Shown: one piece after another, positions 1 through 7,028 of the stretch
How the letters are laid out: each line of letters begins with the position of its first letter
Numbering within the stretch: the stretch's first letter is position 1
Assembly (NCBI GenBank): GCA_017860675.1
Contig: JAGDMV010000040.1
Coordinates: 1 to 12,050 of the forward strand
DNA from: Chloroflexota bacterium
Lineage (GTDB): Bacteria > Chloroflexota > Limnocylindria > Limnocylindrales > CSP1-4
Length of the DNA: 12,050 nucleotides
Direction: 5' to 3'
Program-made: the position numbers and the translations under genes
Notes under the pieces: generated by a model
What the model saw: only the letters and a program-made list of their open reading frames with translations
What the model was told of the DNA's origin: nothing
The model's database searches: none

Positions 1-1
1 G

Positions 2-304
2 TACGGCTGGCACGCCGTCTGGAGCCACGAGTTCATCTTCCCCACCGTCCGCGAGCAGATGGAGCCGGTCATCGAGCTGGTGCGCGGCTACATCGAGACC
101 AACTACGACTACCCGAAGACGATCGGCGTCCTGGCTGCCGACATCAAGGCGGCGGCCGAGGAGATCCTGGCCGGGCTCGAGGGCGAGGCGCTCGAGGAGA
201 TGCGGGCCGCCAACGAGATCAACCTGCGGATGGCCCCGCTCACCCCGGACCACCACTTCTACATCGACCAGGGCGCCAACGCCCACGTCCGCCTGGTGCT
301 GATG
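2..304 (+). pseudogene. PEP-utilising enzyme, helical part; 5' fragment cut by window edge and ended by a frameshift
   Basis: Frame 2 is open from the left edge, so the gene begins outside the window; the ATG at 59 is internal. The readable part (about 100 residues, through the stretch ending HVRLVLM at 304) is rich in charged helices and contains a HHFYIDQGAN segment. From memory, this type precedes the phosphohistidine domain in PEP-utilising phosphotransferases. After about 304 this frame turns into Arg/Gly/Pro-rich noise and stays open only because of high GC. The protein continues in frame 3 from about 306, and frame 3 has a stop at 300-302 just before. Family members, as I recall them, carry roughly 20 more residues here, so a deletion of 3n+2 bases is more likely than a one-base slip. 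It could be a real pseudogene or an assembly or sequencing error. Confidence 0.6.
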
Positions 305-332
305 CTTCCGCTACAACGCGCTGCGGGTCTTC

Positions 333-899
333 ATGGGCAACCCGGCCGCCATGGACGGCCGGGCGATCGTGGCCAAGGCCAAGGCGGCCCGCGAGCAGGC
401 CTACCAGTTCCGGCCCAAGGAGTGGGTCGGGACCTGCACCGCGACCCAGCTGGCGTTCCCCTACCTCAACCTGTGGGGTTTCCCCGACAAGTTCTACCGC
501 AAGCCCTCCGAGGTCGCCGGCCAGATCAACGGCATCGGCGGCTCGCCGGGCGTCGTCGAGGGGGTGGCCCGAGTCGTCCTCCGCGAGGACCAGTTCGACG
601 AGGTCAGGGCCGGCGACATCCTCGTCTGCCAGATGACCAACCCGGCCTGGGTCGTCCTGTTCACCAAGATCGTCGGCCTCGTCACCGACGCCGGCGGCAC
701 GGTCTCGCACCCGGCCGTCCTGTCACGCGAGTTCGGCATCCCGGCTGTCGTCGGGACGTCAGTGGCGACAGAACAGATCAGGAATGGCGACCGGGTCCGG
801 ATCAACGGGACCACCGGGCTGGTCGAGATCCTTGCCGTCGCGGCGGCCCCGGTCGGCCGGGTCGGCGACGCCCCGGCGGCCGGCTCATTCGAGTCCTGA
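333..899 (+). CDS. PEP-utilising enzyme, swivelling phosphohistidine domain (3' part of the frameshifted gene)
   Basis: This is the C-terminal part of a dikinase-type enzyme (PEP synthase, PPDK, rifampin phosphotransferase, phenylphosphate synthase group). In that group a mobile domain carries a phosphoryl group on a histidine between the nucleotide site and the acceptor site. Seen: a GGSPG turn at residues 69-73 of this reading, GDILVCQMTNPAW as the strand-turn before the active site, then GGTVSHPAVLSREFG with the phosphorylatable His at residue 126, followed by IPAVVGT. Recognisable family sequence already begins at about 306 (FRYNALRVF), upstream of the ATG at 333, and no Shine-Dalgarno precedes that ATG. 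It is therefore probably not an independent gene but the continuation of the unit at 2-304. A short Ala/Gly tail follows the domain. The stop at 897-899 lies 10 bases before the regulator gene. No ATP-grasp or PEP barrel is visible in the window for this protein, though the ATP domain could lie upstream or on another subunit. Confidence 0.75.
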   Translation: MGNPAAMDGRAIVAKAKAAREQAYQFRPKEWVGTCTATQLAFPYLNLWGFPDKFYRKPSEVAGQINGIGGSPGVVEGVARVVLREDQFDEVRAGDILVCQMTNPAWVVLFTKIVGLVTDAGGTVSHPAVLSREFGIPAVVGTSVATEQIRNGDRVRINGTTGLVEILAVAAAPVGRVGDAPAAGSFES

Positions 900-909
900 C
901 AGGAGCCTC

Positions 910-1578
910 ATGCCCCGAGAGGCCTCGATCTCGCGCAGCGTCCTCAGCGACCAGATCCGGGACCGCCTCCTCGAGGCGATCCTGGACGGGACGTACCAGC
1001 CCGGGTCCCGCATCGTCGAGACCCGGGTGGCACGGGAGTGTGGCACGAGCCAGGCTCCGGTCCGTGAGGCGCTGCGCGACCTCGAGGCCCTCGGGGTGGT
1101 CGAGATCACGGCCTTCCGCGGCGCCCGGGTGCGGCGCCCGACGCGGCGCGAGCTGCTGGACGCCTTCGTCGTGCGGTCCGAGCTCGAGTCGCTGGCGGCC
1201 CGGCTCGCCGCGCCGCGGATCACCGCCGCCGACCTCGACGAGCTGGGCGGCTACGTGGCCGAGATGCGGCGGGCCGCCCGGGCCGGCGACGTCCACGCGG
1301 GGACGGTCGCCGACGCCACCTTCCACGGCCGGATCATGGACCTGGCCGATAATGCCACCCTGAAGCGCGTCTGGGCCCAGCTCGAGCCGATGTCGCGCAC
1401 CTACATCACCATGACCACCCCTGGCGCCGACCGGCGCCGGATCGCCGACCTGCACCCGCCGGTGATCGCCGCGCTGCGGCAGCGGGACGCGGACGCGGCC
1501 GGCGACGCGGTCTGCCGGCACTTCGCCGATGTCGCCGGCATGCTCGGGAGCCTGTGGGCGGACCCGGACACGAACTGA
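910..1578 (+). CDS. GntR-family transcriptional regulator, FadR/FCD subfamily
   Basis: Cytoplasmic DNA-binding regulator of 222 residues, a normal length for the subfamily. The N-terminal winged helix-turn-helix covers about residues 8-78, with the HTH at 41-62 (ARECGTSQAPVREALRDLEA, where PVREALR is the family's recognition-helix hallmark). An all-helical FCD ligand-binding domain covers about 81-215. The four expected metal ligands of FCD proteins are visible: Asp135, His139 (DATFH), His182 (LHPPV) and His204 (CRHF), so it probably binds a metal plus a carboxylate-type effector. The ATG at 910 is chosen because AGGAG lies at 901-905; the open frame extends back to 784, but that part overlaps the preceding gene. 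It most likely controls the operon it sits in. No operator could be identified, because the promoter is upstream of the window or was not recognised. Confidence 0.93.
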   Translation: MPREASISRSVLSDQIRDRLLEAILDGTYQPGSRIVETRVARECGTSQAPVREALRDLEALGVVEITAFRGARVRRPTRRELLDAFVVRSELESLAARLAAPRITAADLDELGGYVAEMRRAARAGDVHAGTVADATFHGRIMDLADNATLKRVWAQLEPMSRTYITMTTPGADRRRIADLHPPVIAALRQRDADAAGDAVCRHFADVAGMLGSLWADPDTN

Positions 1579-1607
1579 CGGCCGGATGGCCGCTGTGAAG
1601 GGAGACC

Positions 1608-2495
1608 ATGAACGGATCGCTGCAACTGGTCGAGGAGATGTCGGCCGGAGCCGCCCGCCTGCGCATCGACGTCTACGGCGCCCAGCCCCGGGAGCATGTC
1701 CTCGATGACATGACCTTCCTCAACTACCGGCTGGCCGACGTGCGGATCGAGCCGGTCGCCACCCTCCCGAGGCCGGACATCGTCTGGAACCAGGACGGCG
1801 AGAAGGACATCAGCTACGACGGCCGGGTGGTCACCTTCACCGGCCCCTGGCCGGCCGGCCCGATCCAGAAGGTGATCGTCGCCGTCCTCGCCCTGCGCAT
1901 GGAGCAGGTGGGGCTCCATCCGTCGCACAGCGCGGCGGTCAACTACCGCGGCAAGACCTTCCTCTTCCTGGGCGGCGAGTCGAACCACGGCAAGAGCATG
2001 GGCCTCATCGAGGCCGGCGTCCGCGGTGCCCTCCAGGTCGCCTCGGAGACGACGGTGATCGACGAGGCCGGGCGCGCGGTGAAGGGCTCGGTCGAGCCGT
2101 TCCTGGTCAAGCGAACCGAGGGCACGGAGCGCTCGGACAAGGCGGCCCCGAACCGGGGCGTGGAGAAGTTCTGGGGCGACATGCCGACCTGGGGCATGTA
2201 CGAGGGCGTCCCCGATATCGACCTCGTCATCGTCCCCGCCATCGACGGCAACTTCGACCCGGCCACGAACCAGCTCATCCCGTTCGAGAGCCAGTTCCAG
2301 TTCCTCCACTCGCTCCAGAACTACTTCCTCACCAACGAGCTGCTGGCGCCCGGCCACGTCATGCCGATGATCGACAACGACGAGCTCCGGCGACAGCGGG
2401 CCGGCTTCGTGGCGCGCTTCTGCGAGCGGCCCTTCTTCTTCATCAGGGCGGCCACTCCCCAGGTCCTCCTGGACGAGGTCGAGAAGATCCTGTAG
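1608..2495 (+). CDS. HPr kinase-like P-loop protein of unknown role
   Basis: A 295-residue soluble protein with no signal peptide or membrane segment. Seen: HPSHSAAVNYRGKTFLFLGG leads into a Walker A loop GESNHGKS at residues 123-130. A second element around Glu147-Asp152 (SETTVID) follows, and then a strand IDLVIVP after WGMYEGVPD. This order (His-containing strand, P-loop, acidic strand, then an IDLV strand) resembles the C-terminal kinase domain of HPr kinase/phosphorylase and its PEP carboxykinase-like fold. The similarity is by pattern only, and the N-terminal 100 residues match nothing I recognise. No HPr or other PTS component is in the window. AAGGGAG at 1598-1604 sits close to the ATG. 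A small 5-bp hairpin (1579-1592) lies in the 29-base gap after the regulator. Its position suggests it modifies or regulates a product of this operon, possibly one of the dikinase-type proteins. A non-kinase ATPase is the alternative. Confidence 0.6.
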   Translation: MNGSLQLVEEMSAGAARLRIDVYGAQPREHVLDDMTFLNYRLADVRIEPVATLPRPDIVWNQDGEKDISYDGRVVTFTGPWPAGPIQKVIVAVLALRMEQVGLHPSHSAAVNYRGKTFLFLGGESNHGKSMGLIEAGVRGALQVASETTVIDEAGRAVKGSVEPFLVKRTEGTERSDKAAPNRGVEKFWGDMPTWGMYEGVPDIDLVIVPAIDGNFDPATNQLIPFESQFQFLHSLQNYFLTNELLAPGHVMPMIDNDELRRQRAGFVARFCERPFFFIRAATPQVLLDEVEKIL

Positions 2496-2516
2496 CGGAG
2501 GGGAGACGCCGGGACG

Positions 2517-3380
2517 ATGCACACCTTCGCCTACGCGCGGCCGGCGACGCTCGCCGAGGCCGTGGCCCTCCTCGCCGAGCACGGCGCGGCGGCCCGGGTC
2601 CTCGCCGGCGGCACCGACCTCATCATCCGCCTGCGCGACGGGACGCTCGTGCCCGACGTCGTCATCGATCTCAAGCGCATCGCGTCCCTGCGACCGGGGG
2701 TGCGCGAGGAGGCCGGGCTGGTGGTGATCGGGGCGACGACGGTCATGACCGACGTCGCTGCCGACCCGCTCGTCCGGCGCCACTTCCCGGCCCTGGCCGA
2801 CGCGGCCGCCGTGGTCGGCTCGGTCCAGATCCGGAACCGGGCGACCCTCGGCGGCAACATCTGCAACGCCTCGCCCGCGGCCGACACGGCTCCGCCGCTG
2901 CTGGTCTACGACGCCACGGTCGTCGCCGAGGGGCCTGGCGGGACGCGCCGCATCGCGGTCGACGACTTCTTCGTCCGCTCCGGGGTGACGACGCTCGCCG
3001 GCGACGAGATCGTGACCGCGATCGAGCTCCCGCTGCCAGCTCTGCGCATGGGCGCCGCCCATGAGCGGCGGACCCGGCGGCGGGGCCACGACCTCGCCTC
3101 GGTGACGCTCTGCTGCGGCGTGCGCGAGGACGGGGTCACCCGGCTCTCGTACGGCAGCGTCGGCCCGCGGCCGGTCCTCCGCGTCGACGAGACCGGCATC
3201 CTGGCAGACCCGGCCGCGCCGGCCGAGGCCAGGACCAACATCCTCGAGCAGCTCCTTGCCGACGCGAGCCCATCGCCGCGCTCGATGCGGGCGAGCCCGG
3301 CCTACCGCCTGGCCATGCTGCGGGTCCTCGGCCGGCGAGCGCTGGCGACGGCGCTCGAGCGCCTGGAAGCGCGGGCATGA
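2517..3380 (+). CDS. Molybdenum hydroxylase FAD-binding subunit (CoxM/xanthine dehydrogenase FAD-subunit type)
   Basis: Medium subunit (287 residues, normal length) of a three-subunit molybdenum hydroxylase. It passes electrons from the [2Fe-2S] subunit through FAD to an acceptor. Seen: the first FAD-pyrophosphate motif AGGTDL at residues 30-35, and the second, TLGGNICNASPAAD, at 110-123 after QIRNRA. The C-terminal part from about 175 has the expected mixed alpha/beta CO-dehydrogenase FAD C-terminal domain. GGAGGGGAG at 2497-2505 precedes the ATG. The stop overlaps the start of the iron-sulfur subunit gene in an ATGA (3377-3380), which argues for coupled translation and equimolar subunits. 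The gene order medium-small-large matches that of cox-type operons, but the large subunit is not a CO dehydrogenase, so no cox symbol is given. Confidence 0.93.
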   Translation: MHTFAYARPATLAEAVALLAEHGAAARVLAGGTDLIIRLRDGTLVPDVVIDLKRIASLRPGVREEAGLVVIGATTVMTDVAADPLVRRHFPALADAAAVVGSVQIRNRATLGGNICNASPAADTAPPLLVYDATVVAEGPGGTRRIAVDDFFVRSGVTTLAGDEIVTAIELPLPALRMGAAHERRTRRRGHDLASVTLCCGVREDGVTRLSYGSVGPRPVLRVDETGILADPAAPAEARTNILEQLLADASPSPRSMRASPAYRLAMLRVLGRRALATALERLEARA

Positions 3381-3862
3381 GCGCCATGGCCGAGCTGTTC
3401 CCCATCGAGCTCACCGTCAACGGCCGGCGACGCTCGCTCGAGGTCGCCGTCCACCACAGCCTGCTGGATGTCCTGCGCGACGACCTCGAGCTGACCGGCA
3501 CCAAGGAGTGCTGCCTGGTCGGCGAGTGCGGGGCGTGCACCGTCGCCATGAACGGCCAGATCGTCGATTCCTGCCTGGTCCTCGCCGTCGAGGCGGACGG
3601 CGCCGAGATCACCACGGTGGAGGGCCTCGCGGCCGGCGGGCGCCTCAGCCCGCTCCAGCAGGCGTTCCTCGACACGGGCGCGGTCCAGTGCGGCTTCTGC
3701 ACCCCCGGCCAGCTGGTGGCGGCGGCCGACCTGCTGGCCCGCAACCCGCGCCCGAGCGTGCCGGAGATCGAGGAGGGGCTCGCCGGCAACCTCTGCCGCT
3801 GCGGCTGCTATGTCCAGATCACGGAGGCCGTGCTGGCGGCCGCCCGGGAGGCGGACCGATGA
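3377..3862 (+). CDS. Molybdenum hydroxylase [2Fe-2S] subunit (CoxS type)
   Basis: Small subunit (161 residues) that relays electrons from the molybdenum centre to FAD through two [2Fe-2S] clusters. Seen: a plant-type ferredoxin N-terminal domain with ligands Cys46, Cys51, Cys54 (CLVGECGAC) and Cys66. A helical second domain follows with Cys105, Cys108 (CGFCTPGQ) and Cys140, Cys142 (NLCRC). All eight ligands are present. Two further cysteines stand out: Cys45, where this motif usually has Gly, and Cys144 in CRCGCY, where Thr is usual. The ATG at 3377 overlaps the preceding stop; Met4 at 3386 is an alternative start, but the overlap and a GGAAG at 3365-3369 favour the first. The 3' end again overlaps the next gene by ATGA (3859-3862). 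Confidence 0.95.
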   Translation: MSAMAELFPIELTVNGRRRSLEVAVHHSLLDVLRDDLELTGTKECCLVGECGACTVAMNGQIVDSCLVLAVEADGAEITTVEGLAAGGRLSPLQQAFLDTGAVQCGFCTPGQLVAAADLLARNPRPSVPEIEEGLAGNLCRCGCYVQITEAVLAAAREADR

Positions 3863-6105
3863 GCACCGATCGAGTCGGCGCCTCGCCCAACCGCGTCGGC
3901 GGCGTCGGCCGGGTCACCGGCGCCCAGCGCTATGCGGCCGACATCAAGCTCGCCGACGCGCTCCAGGTGAAGCTCGTCTGCCTGCCCGTCGCCCGCGGCC
4001 GGATCGTCTCCATCGACAGCAGCGCCGCACTGGCGGTTCCCGGCGTTCGCTTCGTCATGACGGCGGCCGACCTGCCCCAGCCGGTGCCGCGCTTCGGGCC
4101 CCAGTTCACCGACCGGCCGGTCATGGCCGTCGGCGAGACGAAGTACCACGGCGAGCCGGTTGCGGCCGTTGCCGCCGAGACGAAGGACGCGGCCGAGGAG
4201 GGCGCCCGGCTGGTGAGGGTCGACTACGAGGCGCTGCGGCCGATCGTCACCCTGGCCGACGCCCTCGCGCCCGGCGCCGACCTCGTCCAGGACGCCTCCA
4301 TCCGGCCCCGCGACCCGCTGGCGGGCACGAACGTCCTGCGCGAGCATCGCTTCGGCTGGGGCGACGTCGACGCGACCCCGGCCGACCTGGTCGTCGAGAA
4401 CAGCTACACGTTCCCGATCGTGACCCACTTCGCCATCGAGCCGCACGTGTTCATGGCCGCGCCCGACGGCGACGGGATCGCCGTCTGGAGCTCGATCCAG
4501 CACCCCTACTGGCTGCAGCGGATCCTGGCCGGCGTCCTCGACCTGCCGCTGTCCAGGGTGCGCGTCTTCGCCCCCGACCCGGGCGGCGGGTTCGGCGGCA
4601 AGCAGCACGCCAAGTACGAGCCCCTTGTCGCCTTCCTGGCTCTGCTCACCGGGCGGCCGTGCCGGCTCGTCCTGTCGCTCGAGCAGACCTTCCAGGCGGT
4701 CCGGCGGACCTGCACCGAGGTCCACGTGCGGACCGGGCTCATGTCCGACGGCACGCTCGCCTTCGTCGACGTGAAGGCCGACTACAACATCGGCGCCTAC
4801 GCCGACATCGCCGACCGGGTGGTCGGCAAGGGCAGCTACCCGGCTGCCGGCCCGTACCGCGTGCCGGCCGTGCGGATCGTGTCGCGAAGCGTCCTCAGCC
4901 ACACCACGCCGGCGACGGCCATGCGCGGGTTCGGCAACCCCCAGGTGAACTGGGCGGTGGAGTCCAACCTCGACGAGGGTGCCCGCGCCCTCGGCATCGA
5001 CCGTCGCGACATCCGCCTGCGCAACGTCGCCCGGACGGGCGACACCCTCAACCCGGTCGACACCCGCTGCGACGGGGAGTGGGACCAGGCGGTCCGGCGG
5101 GCCGCCGAGATGATCGGCTGGGACACGCCGGCGCCGCCAGGGCACGGCCGCGGGATCGCCCTCGGCTTCAAGTCGGGGCCGACCACCGGCCTCTCCCAGT
5201 CGACGGTCCGCCTGCTGTCGGACGGCAGCGCGCTGGTCTACGCCGGGACCTCGGACATGGGCCAGGGCGCCCGCACGGTCTGGGCCCAGATCGTGGCCAC
5301 CGAGCTCGGCGTGCCGCTCGAGCGGATCACCACCGTCTCCGGCGACACGGCGGTCGTGCCCTACGACCAGCAGACCTCGGCCAGCCGCTCCACGGTCCTC
5401 ATGGGCAACGCGGTGCTGCGCGCCTGCCAGGACGTCCAGGCCAAGGTGCGGGCCATGGCGGCCCGGCTCCACGGCGTGCCCGAGGAGCAGATCACGGTCG
5501 AGCGGGGCATCGTGCGCCTGCCCGACCGCGAGGTCGCCATCGTCGACGTGGTCAAGCCCGGCCTGGGCCGCATGGCCGGCGAGATCGTCGGCAACGGCAT
5601 GGCCCGCAAGGATGCCGAGCCGGACCACCCGCTCCAGGGAAGCGCGGCCTTCTTCGAGTTCAACTGCACCGCGGTGGAGGCCACGGTCGACGAGGAGACC
5701 GGCGACATCACGCTGCACAAGTACGCCACGGTGTCTGACGTCGGCAAGGCGATCAACCCGCTCCAGGTCCGGATGCAGGACGAGGGCGCCGCCATCCAGG
5801 GCCTCGGCCACACCCTGATGGAGCACTACATCTACGACGACGAGGGCCGCATCCGGAACCTCGGCGCGATCGACTACCGGATCCCGACCAGCATGGACCT
5901 GCCCCTCGAGCTCCACAGCGACGTCATCGAGAACGCCGACGGCCCCGGACCGTACGGGGCCAAGGGCATGAGCGAGGGTGCCCTGATCAGCGCCGCCGCC
6001 GCCGTCGCCGGCGCCGTGCGCGACGCGACTGGCATCGTCATCCGCGACCTGCCCCTGTCGCCGGAGCGCGTCTGGCGAGCGCTGCAGGAGCGGTCGGCCC
6101 GATGA
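3859..6105 (+). CDS. Molybdenum hydroxylase large (Mo-cofactor) subunit, xanthine dehydrogenase/aldehyde oxidase family
   Basis: Catalytic subunit (748 residues, slightly short for the family) binding molybdopterin cytosine dinucleotide or a related cofactor; it hydroxylates its substrate with oxygen from water. Seen: an N-terminal aldehyde oxidase a/b-hammerhead domain (about 10-135), then the cofactor-binding domains with GGGFGGK at 242-248, GQG at 468-470, and GAKGMSEG near the C-terminus with catalytic Glu706. The active-site loop reads TAMRGFGNPQ around Arg356. It lacks the cysteine-containing AYRCSFR loop of true CO dehydrogenase, so CO oxidation is excluded as far as sequence can tell. 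Arg356 and Glu194 (FAIEPH) fall where xanthine dehydrogenases hold substrate-orienting Arg and Glu, which favours a purine-like or other N-heteroaromatic substrate (inference). Start: ATG at 3859 with GGGAGG at 3846-3851; the longer open frame upstream is out-of-frame overlap with its partner genes. No cofactor-insertion or sulfuration accessory gene is in the window. Confidence 0.93.
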   Translation: MSTDRVGASPNRVGGVGRVTGAQRYAADIKLADALQVKLVCLPVARGRIVSIDSSAALAVPGVRFVMTAADLPQPVPRFGPQFTDRPVMAVGETKYHGEPVAAVAAETKDAAEEGARLVRVDYEALRPIVTLADALAPGADLVQDASIRPRDPLAGTNVLREHRFGWGDVDATPADLVVENSYTFPIVTHFAIEPHVFMAAPDGDGIAVWSSIQHPYWLQRILAGVLDLPLSRVRVFAPDPGGGFGGKQHAKYEPLVAFLALLTGRPCRLVLSLEQTFQAVRRTCTEVHVRTGLMSDGTLAFVDVKADYNIGAYADIADRVVGKGSYPAAGPYRVPAVRIVSRSVLSHTTPATAMRGFGNPQVNWAVESNLDEGARALGIDRRDIRLRNVARTGDTLNPVDTRCDGEWDQAVRRAAEMIGWDTPAPPGHGRGIALGFKSGPTTGLSQSTVRLLSDGSALVYAGTSDMGQGARTVWAQIVATELGVPLERITTVSGDTAVVPYDQQTSASRSTVLMGNAVLRACQDVQAKVRAMAARLHGVPEEQITVERGIVRLPDREVAIVDVVKPGLGRMAGEIVGNGMARKDAEPDHPLQGSAAFFEFNCTAVEATVDEETGDITLHKYATVSDVGKAINPLQVRMQDEGAAIQGLGHTLMEHYIYDDEGRIRNLGAIDYRIPTSMDLPLELHSDVIENADGPGPYGAKGMSEGALISAAAAVAGAVRDATGIVIRDLPLSPERVWRALQERSAR

Positions 6106-6110
6106 TCCCG

Positions 6111-6117
6111 AAGGAGG
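6111..6117 (+). promoter_or_regulatory. Strong Shine-Dalgarno of the cyclase-family gene
   Basis: AAGGAGG lies 7 bases before the ATG at 6125. It is the best match to the anti-Shine-Dalgarno among the genes here and fixes the start. It suggests the hydrolase is translated independently and efficiently rather than coupled to the hydroxylase. Confidence 0.8.
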
Positions 6118-6124
6118 CGCAAGG

Positions 6125-7015
6125 ATGAGCATCGGCAAGGAGGTCGGGCCCGTCGCCGGGCTCCCGCCTGAGCAGGTTGTCAGGGCGGCGGCCATGGTCC
6201 GCGAGGGCCGCCTGATCTCGCTGGCGGCTGCCCGCTTCCCGGGCATGCCGCTCTTCCCCGGCCACCCGCCGTTCCAGGTCCTCAACTACCGGACGCCGCG
6301 CGGCATCCGGGTGACCGGCGCCCAGCCATGGGGGCCGGTCAATGATGCCGGCCTCGGCTACATGGCCGAGTACGTGATGGCGACCTCGCACTCGGGCGCG
6401 CACATGGACGCGCTCGCCCACATGACCGTCGGCGAGGACATGCACTGGTACGGTGGCGGCAGCGCCGACGAGCACCTGACCGACTTCGGGCCCGTCCACG
6501 GCGACGCGGCCAAGATGCCGCCGTTCTTCACCCGGGGCGTGCTCATCGACGCCCCCACCTTCCGCGGCGTGGAATGCCTGCCAAAGGGCTCGCCCATCGA
6601 TGCCGCCGAGATGGAGGCGATCTGCGCCGCCCAGGGGGTGACCGTGCAGCCCTGGGACGTGGTCGTCATCCGGACCGGCTACATGGGCCTCTGGCCCGAC
6701 GCCGAGCGGATGGCGGCCCACAAGACCCCGGGCCCGGACATCTCCGCCGCCCGCTGGCTGCTGGAGCGGGGCGTCGTCGCCACCGGCACCGACACCGAGA
6801 CCTACGAGGTCCAGCCCGCCCCGGACCCCGGACCGACGGGCAACCCGCAGCCGGTGCACACGCTCCTGCTCATCGAGAACGGGATCTACATCATGGAGAG
6901 CCTCGATCTCGAGGAGCTGGCCCGTCAGCGCGTCTACGAGTTTCTCTTCATCGCCCTGCCGGTCAAGATCCGCGGCGCCACCGGGTCGATGGTCGACCCC
7001 GTGGCCGTCGTCTGA
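6125..7015 (+). CDS. Cyclase-family metal-dependent hydrolase (kynurenine formamidase/isatin hydrolase superfamily)
   Basis: A 296-residue soluble enzyme. This superfamily uses Mn or Zn to hydrolyse amides, lactams or lactones such as N-formylkynurenine and isatin. Seen: the metal motif SHSGAHMDALAH with His89, His93, Asp95 and His99. It corresponds to the family HxGTHxDxPxH, with Ala in place of Thr and Leu in place of Pro; the DALAH form is, from memory, common in the longer (about 300-residue) group. Further support is an internal HGDAAKMPPFFTRGVLIDAP segment, a WDVVVIRTGY strand and the C-terminal LLIENGIYIMESLDLEEL region. It sits 19 bases after the hydroxylase large subunit, behind a strong ribosome binding site. 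A natural reading is that the hydroxylase makes a ring carbonyl (lactam or lactone tautomer) that this enzyme opens. The actual substrate cannot be told from sequence. Confidence 0.88.
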   Translation: MSIGKEVGPVAGLPPEQVVRAAAMVREGRLISLAAARFPGMPLFPGHPPFQVLNYRTPRGIRVTGAQPWGPVNDAGLGYMAEYVMATSHSGAHMDALAHMTVGEDMHWYGGGSADEHLTDFGPVHGDAAKMPPFFTRGVLIDAPTFRGVECLPKGSPIDAAEMEAICAAQGVTVQPWDVVVIRTGYMGLWPDAERMAAHKTPGPDISAARWLLERGVVATGTDTETYEVQPAPDPGPTGNPQPVHTLLLIENGIYIMESLDLEELARQRVYEFLFIALPVKIRGATGSMVDPVAVV

Positions 7016-7021
7016 GGGAGG
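7015..7021 (+). promoter_or_regulatory. Shine-Dalgarno choosing the GTG start of the alcohol dehydrogenase
   Basis: AGGGAGG begins in the preceding stop codon and lies 7 bases before GTG 7029. The first ATG in frame (7041) would be 19 bases away, so GTG is the likelier start. The next residues are few and do not affect the domain assignment. Confidence 0.65.
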
Positions 7022-7028
7022 TCCCGCC

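Noticed and set aside
305..1363. Continuation of frame 2 after the frameshift, giving a 434-codon reading from 59
   Set aside because: After about 304 the translation is Arg/Pro/Gly noise overlapping the phosphohistidine domain and the GntR gene in other frames.
1579..1592. CGGCC-GGAT-GGCCG hairpin after the regulator stop
   Set aside because: Only 5 base pairs with no T-run, likely by chance in such GC-rich DNA.
1401..3089. 562-codon open frame on the - strand
   Set aside because: It crosses three well-supported + strand genes and has shadow-like composition.
2517..6105. Carbon monoxide dehydrogenase (coxMSL)
   Set aside because: Gene order fits, but the large subunit lacks the active-site cysteine loop of true CO dehydrogenase.
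3808..6285. 825-codon open frame on the - strand
   Set aside because: It lies opposite the molybdenum hydroxylase large subunit, which has full motif support. The antisense translation is Asp/Gly/Val/Arg-rich with no recognisable motif, as expected from GC-rich codon-phase shadows.
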